DNA from: Anaerobranca californiensis DSM 14826
GTDB lineage: Bacteria > Bacillota > Proteinivoracia > Proteinivoracales > Proteinivoracaceae
DNA: 64,000 bases
Reading direction: 5' to 3'
NCBI RefSeq assembly: GCF_900142275.1
Contig: NZ_FRAI01000010.1
Location: forward strand, 22,765-86,764
This document shows positions 17,933 through 27,074 of this stretch, piece after piece. The translations under genes and the position numbers were made by a program. Position 1 is the stretch's first letter, and every line of letters starts with the position of its first letter. A model generated the notes under the pieces. It worked only from the letters and a program-made list of their open reading frames with translations, was not told where the DNA came from and ran no database searches.

Positions 17933-20167
17933 TTATAATAATCCTTTGCTAAAAAATACAAGAATTACTAACAAAATTGTAAACAAAGTAACTACTATAA
18001 TGGTATCAAAGTTAAGATTTTTTAAATTCCACTCAGGATTAACTGATAACTTTTCCCAAAATGTCAGCTGGTTTTTAACACACTTTTTATCTGGTGCAAA
18101 TGGACAATAACCTTTTTTACAATCAAGTTGGGCATCTTTCAATACTTTTACTTCACCTTGTTCTTTAGCCATTAAATCACAGATTCTTAAAGTGCTAACA
18201 TTTTTATTTACACCTGTTTTACTATTAATACTATATAATTCATTTACTGTTTTTTCAAAATGATCAATTCCATGACATACAGAAGTAGAAATATTTCCAG
18301 CTTTAGAATAAGCTTTATCTATTGAGCTTTCAATCTCCCCTATATGCTTAAATACATCCATAGAAGCTTGACCTGTTCCGTGGTACATTTTATTGACAGT
18401 TCGATCTAATACTACCGAAGGCCCTAGACAAATGAACATAAAACCTTTGGCTAATGGGGTATAAAATATCTTTTCTACACTCATCCACTGTGGAAACTCG
18501 ATGCTGTACAAATTAAACTTTTCAAAGATAAAGTAAATTACCCCGGCTATTATAAAGGTAATTACAATTGCCAACAAATCATGGCTGTTAAAGACATTGA
18601 GTTTTTCTACGTAAGCTACAGAATAAGGTTGATAAGGAAAAACACTTACTCCCTTTAATACAATGCCTTTTAGTGGTACATGGGGAAAAATTCCGATAAA
18701 TACCATTAAAGTAGCAAAAACCGTTAATACAGATTTAATTACTAGGGGAGTATCAGGTAGCTTTTTGAATTTTTGGGGTAACTCTCCCAAAAACAGCCCC
18801 CGGAACAATTTAGTAAAGTAACATATAGTCAAAGCACTGGTTAAAGTAAAGATTTTTTCTGCCCACCATAAACTGATTAAATGATTGTGTTCATATGCTT
18901 CAACAATAGCATGGTGAAGAATAGATTTACTAGGATATCCATTAAAACCTGGAACTCCAGCTATACCAAAGGCAGACACCAAGAAAACCACCATTAAAAA
19001 GGGGTACTTACGAGCTAATCCTCTAACCTTTGTTATATCTAAATCATGGGTATAAATGTATATAGCCCCCACTGTTAAAAACAGTGCCCCTTTAAATAAA
19101 GCGTGATTTATAGTGTGATAAATTACTCCAGACATGGCCATGGCACCATAACTACCAAGATATGCTGCACAACCTATCCCCATAATTATATAGCCTATTT
19201 GACTGACACTAGAATATGCCAAGATATTTTTAGCCCCTTGCTGAAATAATGCTAAAAAAGCACCTAAAAACATCGTTATTATCCCAGCCCAAATCAACCA
19301 ATATCCATATTGCCCGATAGTTTCACTGTAAAAAGTAGATACTTCAGAAGTGTAACTAAAGGTTGAAGCAAAAACCCTAATTAATCCATAAGCACCGGTT
19401 TTAATCATAATACCTGATAACAGTGCACTAGCTGGAGATGGTGCAATAGGATGGGCTTGAGGTAGCCAAATGTGAAGGGGGGCCATACCTGCTTTTAAAC
19501 CAAACCCTAATGTATACAATAGTAGGATTATGAATAATTTTCCCCTATTTCCTTCAAACATAGGCAGTAAGTTAACAAAAGCCATACTCCCTGTATGGTT
19601 ATACTGGAAGATTATAGCTAATAATAGGGCTAATCCACCTATTACCCCTAAAAAGAGATAAAGGAACCCGGCTTTCATTGCCTTTTCGCTTTCCTCATGA
19701 ATAACTAGAACATAAGAACAAAAAGCCATTAACTCAAAGAATAAAAATAAAGTAAAGAAATCACCGGCGGCAACTACCCCTAAACACCCTGTGTATGTTA
19801 ATAGTAAGAATATATAAAATCGGGTTTGAGCATGTTCAAAGGCCATGTATTTGCTGGCATAGATAGTTGCTAACATCCATATTAGTGTAAAGAGATTTAG
19901 AAATACCAAACTAAGGTAATCTATTTGAAAAGTTAAGCCAATCACTAAAAAATTTTCTAAATTGATAGCTACTACTAAACCAGCCCTTAAAGCAGGTATT
20001 AATGTTAGGGATAATAACCAAACTATCACTGTTGTAGAAATAGCTGTTATATTTCTTATCATAGAATTATTTCTAAAGATAAAAGTCAATAAAGCCCCAA
20101 TTATCGGTAAAATGACGATTAAAAGTGGTATGAGTTCACTACCCATACCCTTTGAGAATAGTTCCAT
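17933..20167 (-). CDS. NuoL/MrpD-like ion-translocating subunit with Cys-rich C-terminal extension
   Basis: This is the third NuoL-like antiporter subunit of the cluster. The core (residues 1-~510) has the conserved Glu in FELMAFCSYVLVIHEES and the Lys and helix-break block GFGLKAGMAPLHIWLPQAHP, so it should conduct H+ or Na+. Unlike its two ~493-residue paralogues it continues to 744 residues. The extension adds membrane helices near 515-590, then a soluble stretch of about 100 residues with Cys631, Cys663, Cys683, Cys688 and Cys696, and a final helix (about 722-740). The cysteines could bind a metal or Fe-S cluster. That domain is not one I recognise. Confidence 0.85.
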   Translation of the reverse strand: MELFSKGMGSELIPLLIVILPIIGALLTFIFRNNSMIRNITAISTTVIVWLLSLTLIPALRAGLVVAINLENFLVIGLTFQIDYLSLVFLNLFTLIWMLATIYASKYMAFEHAQTRFYIFLLLTYTGCLGVVAAGDFFTLFLFFELMAFCSYVLVIHEESEKAMKAGFLYLFLGVIGGLALLLAIIFQYNHTGSMAFVNLLPMFEGNRGKLFIILLLYTLGFGLKAGMAPLHIWLPQAHPIAPSPASALLSGIMIKTGAYGLIRVFASTFSYTSEVSTFYSETIGQYGYWLIWAGIITMFLGAFLALFQQGAKNILAYSSVSQIGYIIMGIGCAAYLGSYGAMAMSGVIYHTINHALFKGALFLTVGAIYIYTHDLDITKVRGLARKYPFLMVVFLVSAFGIAGVPGFNGYPSKSILHHAIVEAYEHNHLISLWWAEKIFTLTSALTICYFTKLFRGLFLGELPQKFKKLPDTPLVIKSVLTVFATLMVFIGIFPHVPLKGIVLKGVSVFPYQPYSVAYVEKLNVFNSHDLLAIVITFIIAGVIYFIFEKFNLYSIEFPQWMSVEKIFYTPLAKGFMFICLGPSVVLDRTVNKMYHGTGQASMDVFKHIGEIESSIDKAYSKAGNISTSVCHGIDHFEKTVNELYSINSKTGVNKNVSTLRICDLMAKEQGEVKVLKDAQLDCKKGYCPFAPDKKCVKNQLTFWEKLSVNPEWNLKNLNFDTIIVVTLFTILLVILVFFSKGLL

Positions 20168-20169
20168 TT

Positions 20170-21654
20170 CTATCCCCTTCCTAATAATAGTTTTGCTGCT
20201 AATTCAGAAAGTTCTAAAGCTAAATTTCTGGGAAATAAACCAAAGATCAGACAAAAAGCCGCTAATATTACTATAGGAAATAGCATTGCAGGGGCAGCTT
20301 CTTTGAAAAGTGGCACCTTATTTTTAGGACTATCCCCTTTCCCAAAAAATGCAGCTATAATAATCGGCAAGTAATAGACTCCATTCATTAAACTACTGAT
20401 GATCAATAATAACACATAAAAGGAATGCCCTGCATCTAAAGCACCTATAGAAAGTAATAATTTACTTACATAGCCATTAAAAGGTGGTATCCCTATCATT
20501 GCTAAAGCTGCTACAGTAAAACAGATCATAGTGATTGGCATTTCATAACCAATGCCCTTTAAATCGGCTATTTGTTTTTTACCTGTTTTAAAAATTATTA
20601 TTCCTGCTGCTAAAAAAAGTAAGGATTTCATCATAGCATGGGAAAGGATATGGAAAATATCACCAATTAAAGCGTTTTCTGTTAACAAAGACATCCCTAA
20701 TAGTATATAGCCCATTTGGCCAATACTGGAATAGGCTAACCTTCTCTTTAAATCAGTTTGGGCAATAGCCACTGCTGAACCTAAAAATATTGTTATACCA
20801 GCTAACACTAAAAGAATTTTATGCCAATTTGCCTCCAATAACAGGGCTGGACCAAAAATTTGATAAATGACCCTTAATAAACCATAAGCCCCTGTTTTTA
20901 ACATAATTCCAGAAAGCAGGGCACTGGCAGGGGATGGTGCTACTGGATGGGCGTCGGGAAGCCAAACATGGAGTGGAAAAATTCCCATTTTCATGCCAAA
21001 ACCTATTAAATAAGATAAAAATGCAGTAAAGGCTAAACCATTGGCAACCTCAAACATCACAGTATTATTGAAACTTACAGTGCCTAACACCTCAAAGGTT
21101 ATGACTATACCGAAAAATAACGCTAGCCCTCCTACTAATGTCAACATTAAATATTTATAACCTGCCTTCATTGCTGCAGGAGATTCCTCGTGAACTACAA
21201 GGACATATGATGCTAAGGACATTAGTTCAAAAAACAAAAACAAACTAAATAAGTCTCCCGTCAATACTACCCCTAAACATCCTCCAAGACTTAGGAGTAA
21301 AAAGGGATAGAACCTATTACAACTATGTTCATTACACATGTATTCTTTAGAGTAAATCACACATAGCAGCCAAACAAAAGATGAGATTAAGGCTAAAACA
21401 TAACCTAAAAAATCAACCCTAAAGGATATTCCAAAGGGTGGAAAAATCCTAGGATATTCTAAATAGATAACTTGTCCATTCTTTATTGGGGAATACATAG
21501 CTAAAACTAACAGAAAGGTCAAGGTAGAAATAACTACAGCAAACCAATCTCTAAGTTTAGCAGACTTTTGCTCTATTATAAATAATGGTATTGTTGAAAC
21601 TATTGGTAACAAAACTGCCCAAACAGGTAAAAAGTTAATGATTTGTTCCCTCAT
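20170..21654 (-). CDS. NuoL/MrpD-like ion-translocating subunit (second copy)
   Basis: A 494-residue membrane subunit with about fourteen helices. It has the antiporter hallmarks FELMSLASYVLVVHEES (TM5 Glu) and GFGMKMGIFPLHVWLPDAHP (TM7 Lys and broken helix). It would move H+ or Na+ as part of a multi-subunit Mrp/Mbh-like complex. It lies 15 bases after the first copy and two bases before the third. The sequence groups with MrpD/HyfB-like proteins, and I cannot decide the exact class by eye. Confidence 0.88.
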   Translation of the reverse strand: MREQIINFLPVWAVLLPIVSTIPLFIIEQKSAKLRDWFAVVISTLTFLLVLAMYSPIKNGQVIYLEYPRIFPPFGISFRVDFLGYVLALISSFVWLLCVIYSKEYMCNEHSCNRFYPFLLLSLGGCLGVVLTGDLFSLFLFFELMSLASYVLVVHEESPAAMKAGYKYLMLTLVGGLALFFGIVITFEVLGTVSFNNTVMFEVANGLAFTAFLSYLIGFGMKMGIFPLHVWLPDAHPVAPSPASALLSGIMLKTGAYGLLRVIYQIFGPALLLEANWHKILLVLAGITIFLGSAVAIAQTDLKRRLAYSSIGQMGYILLGMSLLTENALIGDIFHILSHAMMKSLLFLAAGIIIFKTGKKQIADLKGIGYEMPITMICFTVAALAMIGIPPFNGYVSKLLLSIGALDAGHSFYVLLLIISSLMNGVYYLPIIIAAFFGKGDSPKNKVPLFKEAAPAMLFPIVILAAFCLIFGLFPRNLALELSELAAKLLLGRG

Positions 21655-21669
21655 ATTAAGCCCCCCTAT

Positions 21670-23151
21670 TTAATTAACAGTTAATAATATCTCCGCTGCC
21701 TTCTGAACAAGATTAAATAAGTTACCTGGTACAAGCCCAAAAATAATACATGCTGCTCCTAAAAGGACCATAGGTATTAACATTTTTTTTGGTATTCCAT
21801 CATTGTCAAAGGACATGTTTTCCTTTTGTCCAAAAAAAGCCTTTATTACAATAGGCAAATAATAAACTGCATTCAGTAAACTGCTGATAATTATTACTAA
21901 TGCATAAAAAGGTTTATGGGCATCTAATGCTCCAATTACGAGGTAATATTTACTAATAAAACCATTAAAACCAGGAATCCCCACCATAGATAATGCTCCG
22001 ATACTAAATAAAACCATTGTTATCGGCATTTTAAATCCTATACCCTCTAAATCACTAATTTTTCTTACACCAGTTTTATAGATTATTGCCCCTGCTGCTA
22101 AAAAGAGTAGGGATTTCATCATAGCATGGTTAGCTATATGGAGAATTCCTCCAGATACGCTGTTTAAATTTAATAAAGCAATTCCTAAGAATATATATCC
22201 AATTTGTGCTACAGAAGAAAAAGCTAACATTCTCTTGATATCTTCTTGGGCTATGGCAAATAATGATCCGGCGAAAATCGCTAATGTGGCCATAACTAAA
22301 ATTATCTCTGGTATTGGAATTTGGGTAAATATTCCGATACCATAAACCTTATAGATTATTCGTAATAATACTATAGCATAAATTTTAACTACAACCCCAG
22401 ATAAAATAGCACTAGATGGTGATGGAGCAGATGAATGGGCATCTGGCAACCAAACATGTAGTGGAAATAAAGCTGATTTTATTCCAAATCCTATAATAAA
22501 TAAAGCTAAAGACACAATAATATTTAAAGGATATAACTGAATCGCTGTGGAAAGTTCCTCTGCTATAAAATCTAAATTAAAGTGGCCAGTAACCATATAT
22601 AATAGGGCAATACCTAACAAAATCAATCCAGAACCTAAAGTACTTAACATTAAGTATTTAAAAGAGGCTTCTACACAGGTTTTATTAGGCTTAACCGCTA
22701 TAATCCCACAAGCTGTAATTGTCGCAATTTCAGTAAAAACAAATATATTAAATAAGTCATTAGAAAGGACTAAAGCACTCATAGCTCCAACTAACAAAAT
22801 AAATAAAGTATAAAACCATGGACAGTTGTCATTACCAATTTCATGACAGATATCCATTTCAGCATAGATGGTTATTAATAGGGAAATTATATTAATTACA
22901 AGGAGCATAAATATTCCTAAATAATCGATTGAAATAGTTATTCCCCAAGGTGGCTGCCAACCACCTAAATAGTATTGGAATGAACCGTATTTATTGATAT
23001 ATCTAAGAATTAAAAATGTCCCCACCGAATTAAATATTAGAACTCCTTTAATAACAGTACTTATTAAATGGGGTTTAAGTTTAGCAATCAATGGTATTGA
23101 AAAGGCAGTAAATAAACATAACACAATAGTCAGTATAGGTAAATGGCTCAT
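21670..23151 (-). CDS. mrpD: MrpD-like Na+/H+ antiporter subunit (first copy)
   Basis: A 493-residue antiporter subunit that overlaps mrpC by 4 bases, the normal mrpC-mrpD coupling. TM5 Glu is in FNIFVFTEIATITACGII and the TM7 Lys block is GFGIKSALFPLHVWLPDAHS, so the key residues are intact. It differs from copies two and three in the HVWLPDAHSSAPSPSSA stretch. It is the best candidate for the true MrpD. Confidence 0.9.
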   Translation of the reverse strand: MSHLPILTIVLCLFTAFSIPLIAKLKPHLISTVIKGVLIFNSVGTFLILRYINKYGSFQYYLGGWQPPWGITISIDYLGIFMLLVINIISLLITIYAEMDICHEIGNDNCPWFYTLFILLVGAMSALVLSNDLFNIFVFTEIATITACGIIAVKPNKTCVEASFKYLMLSTLGSGLILLGIALLYMVTGHFNLDFIAEELSTAIQLYPLNIIVSLALFIIGFGIKSALFPLHVWLPDAHSSAPSPSSAILSGVVVKIYAIVLLRIIYKVYGIGIFTQIPIPEIILVMATLAIFAGSLFAIAQEDIKRMLAFSSVAQIGYIFLGIALLNLNSVSGGILHIANHAMMKSLLFLAAGAIIYKTGVRKISDLEGIGFKMPITMVLFSIGALSMVGIPGFNGFISKYYLVIGALDAHKPFYALVIIISSLLNAVYYLPIVIKAFFGQKENMSFDNDGIPKKMLIPMVLLGAACIIFGLVPGNLFNLVQKAAEILLTVN

Positions 23152-23519
23152 TCTTCTTGACTCCTTATCCTCATAATCTCATCGGCATCTAATGTACCAT
23201 AATATTTGTAAAGTTTAATAATCAAACTTAAGGAAAAAGCCGTTAAACTTACACCTACAACTAATCCTGTTAAAATTAATGCCGATGGCAAAGGGTTAAT
23301 ATATCCTACTGCCTCTTCATTTAAAATCGGTGCATTTTTACCATCTACATAGCCAATGGCAACAAAAAATAAAAATATAGATGTTTCCATAATATTCATT
23401 CCGATAACTTTTTTAATTAAGTTTGAATGGGTAAGCATAGTATGAAACCCTATAAGAAATAACAATATGGCAACAAAATAATAATAGTTGGTAATTAAAG
23501 CACTAATAATCTCCATCAT
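23148..23519 (-). CDS. mrpC: MrpC-like (NuoK-family) antiporter subunit
   Basis: A 123-residue protein with three transmembrane helices, similar to NuoK. MNIMETSIFLFFVAIGY and PLPSALILTGLVVGVSLTAFSLSLIIKLY are typical MrpC blocks. It overlaps mrpB and mrpD by 4 bases each, so all three are translationally coupled. It would form part of the membrane ion path. Confidence 0.92.
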   Translation of the reverse strand: MMEIISALITNYYYFVAILLFLIGFHTMLTHSNLIKKVIGMNIMETSIFLFFVAIGYVDGKNAPILNEEAVGYINPLPSALILTGLVVGVSLTAFSLSLIIKLYKYYGTLDADEIMRIRSQEE

Positions 23520-23947
23520 ATTTTCTTCTCCTCTAACAGGTGATAAAAAAGTGTTACAATGGTACTTGCAACTTTTATACCAATGGCTAGAGTAACAACT
23601 GGTATAATACCACCACTAAACAGTTTACCAAAAGAACCTAAAGAAGAAAATAAATTATTTGATAAAAAATTTCCTCCTTTAGCTATTCCTAGTAAACCAA
23701 TAATGATAAAAATTATACCACCAGTACTTTCTAATATTTTTGCGTTATTCCTTGGAAAACGTTCAATTCCTTTTTTAACACCATATGCCAAAGTATACAA
23801 AATTAAGCTTGAACCTAATATTGTCCCTCCAGCAAACCCACCTCCAGGGGATAGATGGCCATTGAGAATGATAAATATTCCATAAACTTGAATAAAGGGT
23901 ATAATTATTTTGACAACGGTTTGTAAAACAACACTGTTTTTATTCAT
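23516..23947 (-). CDS. mrpB: MrpB-like (MnhB domain) antiporter subunit
   Basis: A 143-residue, four-helix membrane protein with the MnhB hallmark GHLSPGGGFAGGTILGSSLILY. A frame extension to 23989 lies wholly inside the preceding gene, while AAGGAAGTG precedes the ATG at 23947, so the latter is chosen. It overlaps the upstream MbhE-like gene by 8 bases and mrpC by 4. Confidence 0.92.
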   Translation of the reverse strand: MNKNSVVLQTVVKIIIPFIQVYGIFIILNGHLSPGGGFAGGTILGSSLILYTLAYGVKKGIERFPRNNAKILESTGGIIFIIIGLLGIAKGGNFLSNNLFSSLGSFGKLFSGGIIPVVTLAIGIKVASTIVTLFYHLLEEKKI

Positions 23948-24248
23948 TTCTTTCACTTCCTTTGTTTTGCCCAGCTTTAACGTGGGCACCTAAAACTGTA
24001 AGTACGGCAGCAATTCCGGTGAATAGTACCGTTGTTTCACCTAAAGTGTCATATCCCCTATAATCTGTTATTATTGCAGAAACAATATTTTTTATATTAG
24101 TATCTTTAACAACTTCCTCTGTAAATCTTTGACTTACAACATTGTTGGATGGATTATCAGGGGAGCCAAATTTTGGCATTTCTGCTACCATCATCAATAA
24201 AATTATACCTATAACTAAAAGGGAAACAGTAGAAATTACAATCCTCAC
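23940..24248 (-). CDS. MrpA C-terminal-like / MbhE-like subunit
   Basis: A 102-residue protein with two hydrophobic segments (about residues 4-23 and 75-90). The conserved ITDYRGYDTLGETTVLFTGI motif also occurs at the C-terminal end of MrpA and in MbhE of membrane-bound hydrogenases. Together with the next upstream gene it replaces the C-terminal part of a full-length MrpA. It overlaps both neighbours by 4-8 bases. Confidence 0.85.
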   Translation of the reverse strand: MRIVISTVSLLVIGIILLMMVAEMPKFGSPDNPSNNVVSQRFTEEVVKDTNIKNIVSAIITDYRGYDTLGETTVLFTGIAAVLTVLGAHVKAGQNKGSERNE

Positions 24249-24487
24249 TTTTCTTCACCCCTCTTAGTTTTACTGATTACAACCATCATCAATAAAGTGG
24301 TAACACCGGCACCCATTGCAGCTTCTGTTAGGGCAATATCTGGGGCATTTAATTGCTGCCATATGATTGCCATAATCAGACTATAGGCAGCGAAGATTAT
24401 AACTGCACTTAGTAAGTCCTTGATTCTAGAAACGGCTATAGCACAAACTACTAGGAATGTTAAAAGCATAAAATGAAGTATTGGCAT
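24245..24487 (-). CDS. DUF4040 / MbhD-like subunit
   Basis: An 80-residue membrane protein with three short helices and the motif WQQLNAPDIALTEAAMGAGV. This corresponds to the DUF4040 segment of MrpA and to MbhD of energy-converting hydrogenases. It belongs with the MbhE-like gene as a split MrpA tail. It lies two bases after mrpG. Confidence 0.88.
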   Translation of the reverse strand: MPILHFMLLTFLVVCAIAVSRIKDLLSAVIIFAAYSLIMAIIWQQLNAPDIALTEAAMGAGVTTLLMMVVISKTKRGEEK

Positions 24488-24489
24488 AA

Positions 24490-24813
24490 CTATTCCCCCT
24501 TCCCCTGGGTTTTCTGGAGAAAATCTTTTTTGTATTGAGCCCTAGAAATTACATGGGCAGCGGTAGGGTTAGTTATCCAGACAAATACAATAATAATCAA
24601 AAGTTTAGCTGCAATAAAGGGTTTATCGAGATTATATAAAGCTAAGGCCAATAATGCTAAACCTGCCCCTAAAGTATCACCTTTAGTAGTTGCATGCATT
24701 CTTGTATAAGTATCCGGTAATCGCAACAAGCCAATGGTGCCAACTGAAAAGAAAAATACACTAAAGAAAAGTAGTACACCAATTATTATCGATATAAAAG
24801 ACAAACTTGGCAC
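24490..24813 (-). CDS. mrpG: MrpG/MnhG-like antiporter subunit
   Basis: A 107-residue, three-helix protein. The LLRLPDTYTRMHATTKGDTL motif is diagnostic of MnhG/MrpG. It would assemble with MrpE and MrpF in the antiporter complex. The gene follows mrpF by three bases. Confidence 0.94.
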   Translation of the reverse strand: MPSLSFISIIIGVLLFFSVFFFSVGTIGLLRLPDTYTRMHATTKGDTLGAGLALLALALYNLDKPFIAAKLLIIIVFVWITNPTAAHVISRAQYKKDFLQKTQGKGE

Positions 24814-24816
24814 CCC

Positions 24817-25080
24817 CTAATCTATATTTTCAGTATCAATATATTTTGATACACCTATTGTCATAATAAAACTGATTAAAGCATAAACTACAGCAACATC
24901 TAAATAAAAGGTCTCATTAAAAACAAAGGAAATTAGAGAAAGTATTATTAAAGCCTTTGTTCCAATAATATTTATGGAAACAACCCTATCTATAGCCCTC
25001 GGTCCAATAATTGCCCGGTATAAGCACAGAAAAACTAAAATCATCAGGGCGATAGCTGTCCCTATAAATAAGTTATCCAT
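24817..25080 (-). CDS. mrpF: MrpF/MnhF-like antiporter subunit
   Basis: An 87-residue, three-helix protein. The IIGPRAIDRVVSINIIGTKA segment is characteristic of MrpF. The ATG at 25080 overlaps the mrpE stop by 8 bases in the same way as other pairs in this operon. A GTG-containing extension four codons upstream is possible, but it would place the ribosome site too far inside mrpE. Confidence 0.92.
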   Translation of the reverse strand: MDNLFIGTAIALMILVFLCLYRAIIGPRAIDRVVSINIIGTKALIILSLISFVFNETFYLDVAVVYALISFIMTIGVSKYIDTENID

Positions 25081-25579
25081 TATTTTCACCATCCAGATAA
25101 AGCATTTTTGATTTTACAGCCCAATTTTGAACATCTACAGCATTCTGTTCAGTTAAATAATGAACCACATATATATCTTCATCCACATCAATGGTTAATG
25201 TCCCAGGAGTTAAAGTTATAGAGTTGGCCAACAATGTCCTGGCAAGGGGTGATTTTAATTTTGTCTTAAAAGTTACTATACCAGGGCTTATTGGCATTTT
25301 AGGAGAAAGGACTATTTTTGCTACTTGAATGTTAGCAATAATCATATCCTTTATAAGAACTAAAGTTATATTGATTAGAGTTATAATTTGAACCAAAAAA
25401 GGCTTTTTGCCATAAAAGTGGAAATCCCTTAAAAAATCCCTATTGAAAATTTCAACGGAATAAGCTACCACTATCCCTACTAACAAATGTTGTATTTCTA
25501 AAGTTTCAGCTGCTATAATCCAAAAAAGAAACAATATAAAAAATAAAATTAATGGAGTTTTACCTTTAATTTTAGTCAA
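25073..25579 (-). CDS. mrpE: MrpE/MnhE-like antiporter subunit
   Basis: A 168-residue protein with two or three N-terminal helices and a cytoplasmic MnhE domain. The signatures are RTLLANSITLTPGTLTIDVDEDIYVVHYL and the preceding GIVTFKTKLKSPLA. It is the first gene of the ten-gene antiporter cluster, 85 bases after the rnfB terminator. It probably has its own promoter or depends on readthrough. Confidence 0.93.
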   Translation of the reverse strand: MTKIKGKTPLILFFILFLFWIIAAETLEIQHLLVGIVVAYSVEIFNRDFLRDFHFYGKKPFLVQIITLINITLVLIKDMIIANIQVAKIVLSPKMPISPGIVTFKTKLKSPLARTLLANSITLTPGTLTIDVDEDIYVVHYLTEQNAVDVQNWAVKSKMLYLDGENNG

Positions 25580-25633
25580 AAGAACTCCTCCTTTGTATCT
25601 GGAGTTTATTTAATCTTAAAAAACATTCAGTTT

Positions 25634-25658
25634 AAAGCGCCTGTAATACAGGCGCTTT
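25634..25658 (-). terminator. Hairpin terminator after rnfB
   Basis: A 12-base palindromic pair (25634-25645 with 25647-25658; AAAGCGCCTGTA and its complement) forms a strong GC-rich stem 6 bases past the rnfB stop. The following minus-strand T-run is interrupted, so termination may be partial and allow mrp expression. Confidence 0.65.
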
Positions 25659-25664
25659 ATAAGC

Positions 25665-26459
25665 TTATTGTACTTTTTTAATGGCGTTGGTTGGGCATTC
25701 CCCGATACATTTCTCACATGCAGTACATTTTAAGTTGTCAATAACTGCAAGGTTGTTTTCAACGGTTATACATTGTTCTGGACAAACCTTAGCACATTTC
25801 CTGCAACCTATACAGCCCACTTTACATACTTTCATAGTACTAGCACCTTTATCTATTGAGTTACATAATACATGAACCTGACTACCCTGGGGAACCATAC
25901 GGATTACATCCTTAGGACAGGCTATTACACATTTTTGACAACTAGTACAAATTTCTTCATCTATTATAGGAATGCCATTTTCTCCCATAGTTATGGCATC
26001 AAAGGGACATTCCCTTACACATGTAGCTAATCCTAAACAGCCGTACTTACATTCCTTTGAGCCACCATCTATTAACATTGCTGATACACAGTCTTTAACA
26101 CCATCATAAATAAATTTCTCTTTAGCTACTGTATTAGTTCCATTACACATAACCCTAGCCACCATTTTAATATCTTGGACAGAATCTTTAGCTTCCATTC
26201 CCATAATTCCTGCAATTTTGTCGGCAGTTTTCTGTCTCCCTACGGGACAGCCAGTAATAGGGGCTTTACCACCTACAACAGCTTCAGCAAAACCGCTACA
26301 CCCAGGGTAACCACAAGCACCACAGTTAGCACCAGGTAATATTTCATTTATTGCATCTACCCTTGGATCTACTTCTACAGCAAAGATTACTGAGGCAACG
26401 GCTAGCAGAGTACCAAAAACCAAACCAATGCCACCGATTACCAGAATTGGTATGATCAT
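25665..26459 (-). CDS. rnfB: Rnf complex subunit RnfB (polyferredoxin)
   Basis: RnfB is the ferredoxin-docking entry point of the Rnf ferredoxin:NAD+ oxidoreductase. An N-terminal transmembrane helix (residues 4-25) is followed by the CGACGYPGCSGFAEAVVGG cluster motif (about 46-64). Four further CX2CX2CX3C-type 4Fe-4S motifs occupy residues 130-260. The length of 264 fits the clostridial form. It is the last gene of rnfCDGEAB. Confidence 0.95.
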   Translation of the reverse strand: MIIPILVIGGIGLVFGTLLAVASVIFAVEVDPRVDAINEILPGANCGACGYPGCSGFAEAVVGGKAPITGCPVGRQKTADKIAGIMGMEAKDSVQDIKMVARVMCNGTNTVAKEKFIYDGVKDCVSAMLIDGGSKECKYGCLGLATCVRECPFDAITMGENGIPIIDEEICTSCQKCVIACPKDVIRMVPQGSQVHVLCNSIDKGASTMKVCKVGCIGCRKCAKVCPEQCITVENNLAVIDNLKCTACEKCIGECPTNAIKKVQ

Positions 26460-26483
26460 CTTAAATACACCCCCTATTTTCCA

Positions 26484-27059
26484 CTAAAATACAAATCCTG
26501 AGAAAGTTAATGCTAATATTGCTGCGGCAATAAGGGCAGCTGGGACTCCTTCAAAGTACTTATTTCCTCCTGAAAGTTCTAACCTTTCTCTAACACTAGC
26601 CAATAGTACTAAGGCTAAAGTGAAACCAAGTGCTGCACCGATAGCATGAAATATCGTTTCTATTAAACTATATCCTTTAGTTATATTTAAAATTGCTAGA
26701 CCAAGGACAGCACAGTTTGTAGTAATTAATGGCAAGAAAATACCTAAAGCTCTGTATAAAGTAGGGCTAGTTTTCTTGATAGCTAACTCTACAAACTGAA
26801 CTAAAGAAGCTATTACCAATATAAAAGCTAGAGTTTGTAGATATTCAATCCCCATGGGTTTTAATATGAAGTTCTGGATCATCCAGGTAATTATTGAAGA
26901 TATTGTCATAACAAAGGTTACCGCCATACCCATACCAATTGATGTTTCTATTTTTTTGGAAACACCTAGGAAAGGGCAGATACCTAGAAACTGCCTTAAT
27001 ACAAAGTTATTAACAAAAATGGCAGTAAAAAGTATTGTTAAAAGATTAGATATATTCAT
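26484..27059 (-). CDS. rnfA: Rnf complex subunit RnfA
   Basis: An integral membrane subunit with six helices, homologous to RnfE and inverted relative to it in the complex. The NNFVLRQFLGICPFLGVSKK block includes the conserved Cys that, together with RnfE, holds a membrane-embedded Fe-S cluster. The second Cys is in LPLITTNCAVLGLAI. The 191-residue length is standard. Confidence 0.95.
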   Translation of the reverse strand: MNISNLLTILFTAIFVNNFVLRQFLGICPFLGVSKKIETSIGMGMAVTFVMTISSIITWMIQNFILKPMGIEYLQTLAFILVIASLVQFVELAIKKTSPTLYRALGIFLPLITTNCAVLGLAILNITKGYSLIETIFHAIGAALGFTLALVLLASVRERLELSGGNKYFEGVPAALIAAAILALTFSGFVF

Positions 27060-27074
27060 TTTTTTCCCCCTTTC

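Noticed and set aside
23559..23885. A 108-codon plus-strand frame opposite mrpB
   Set aside because: Antisense shadow of a conserved membrane gene, with proline- and lysine-rich low-complexity content and no ribosome site.
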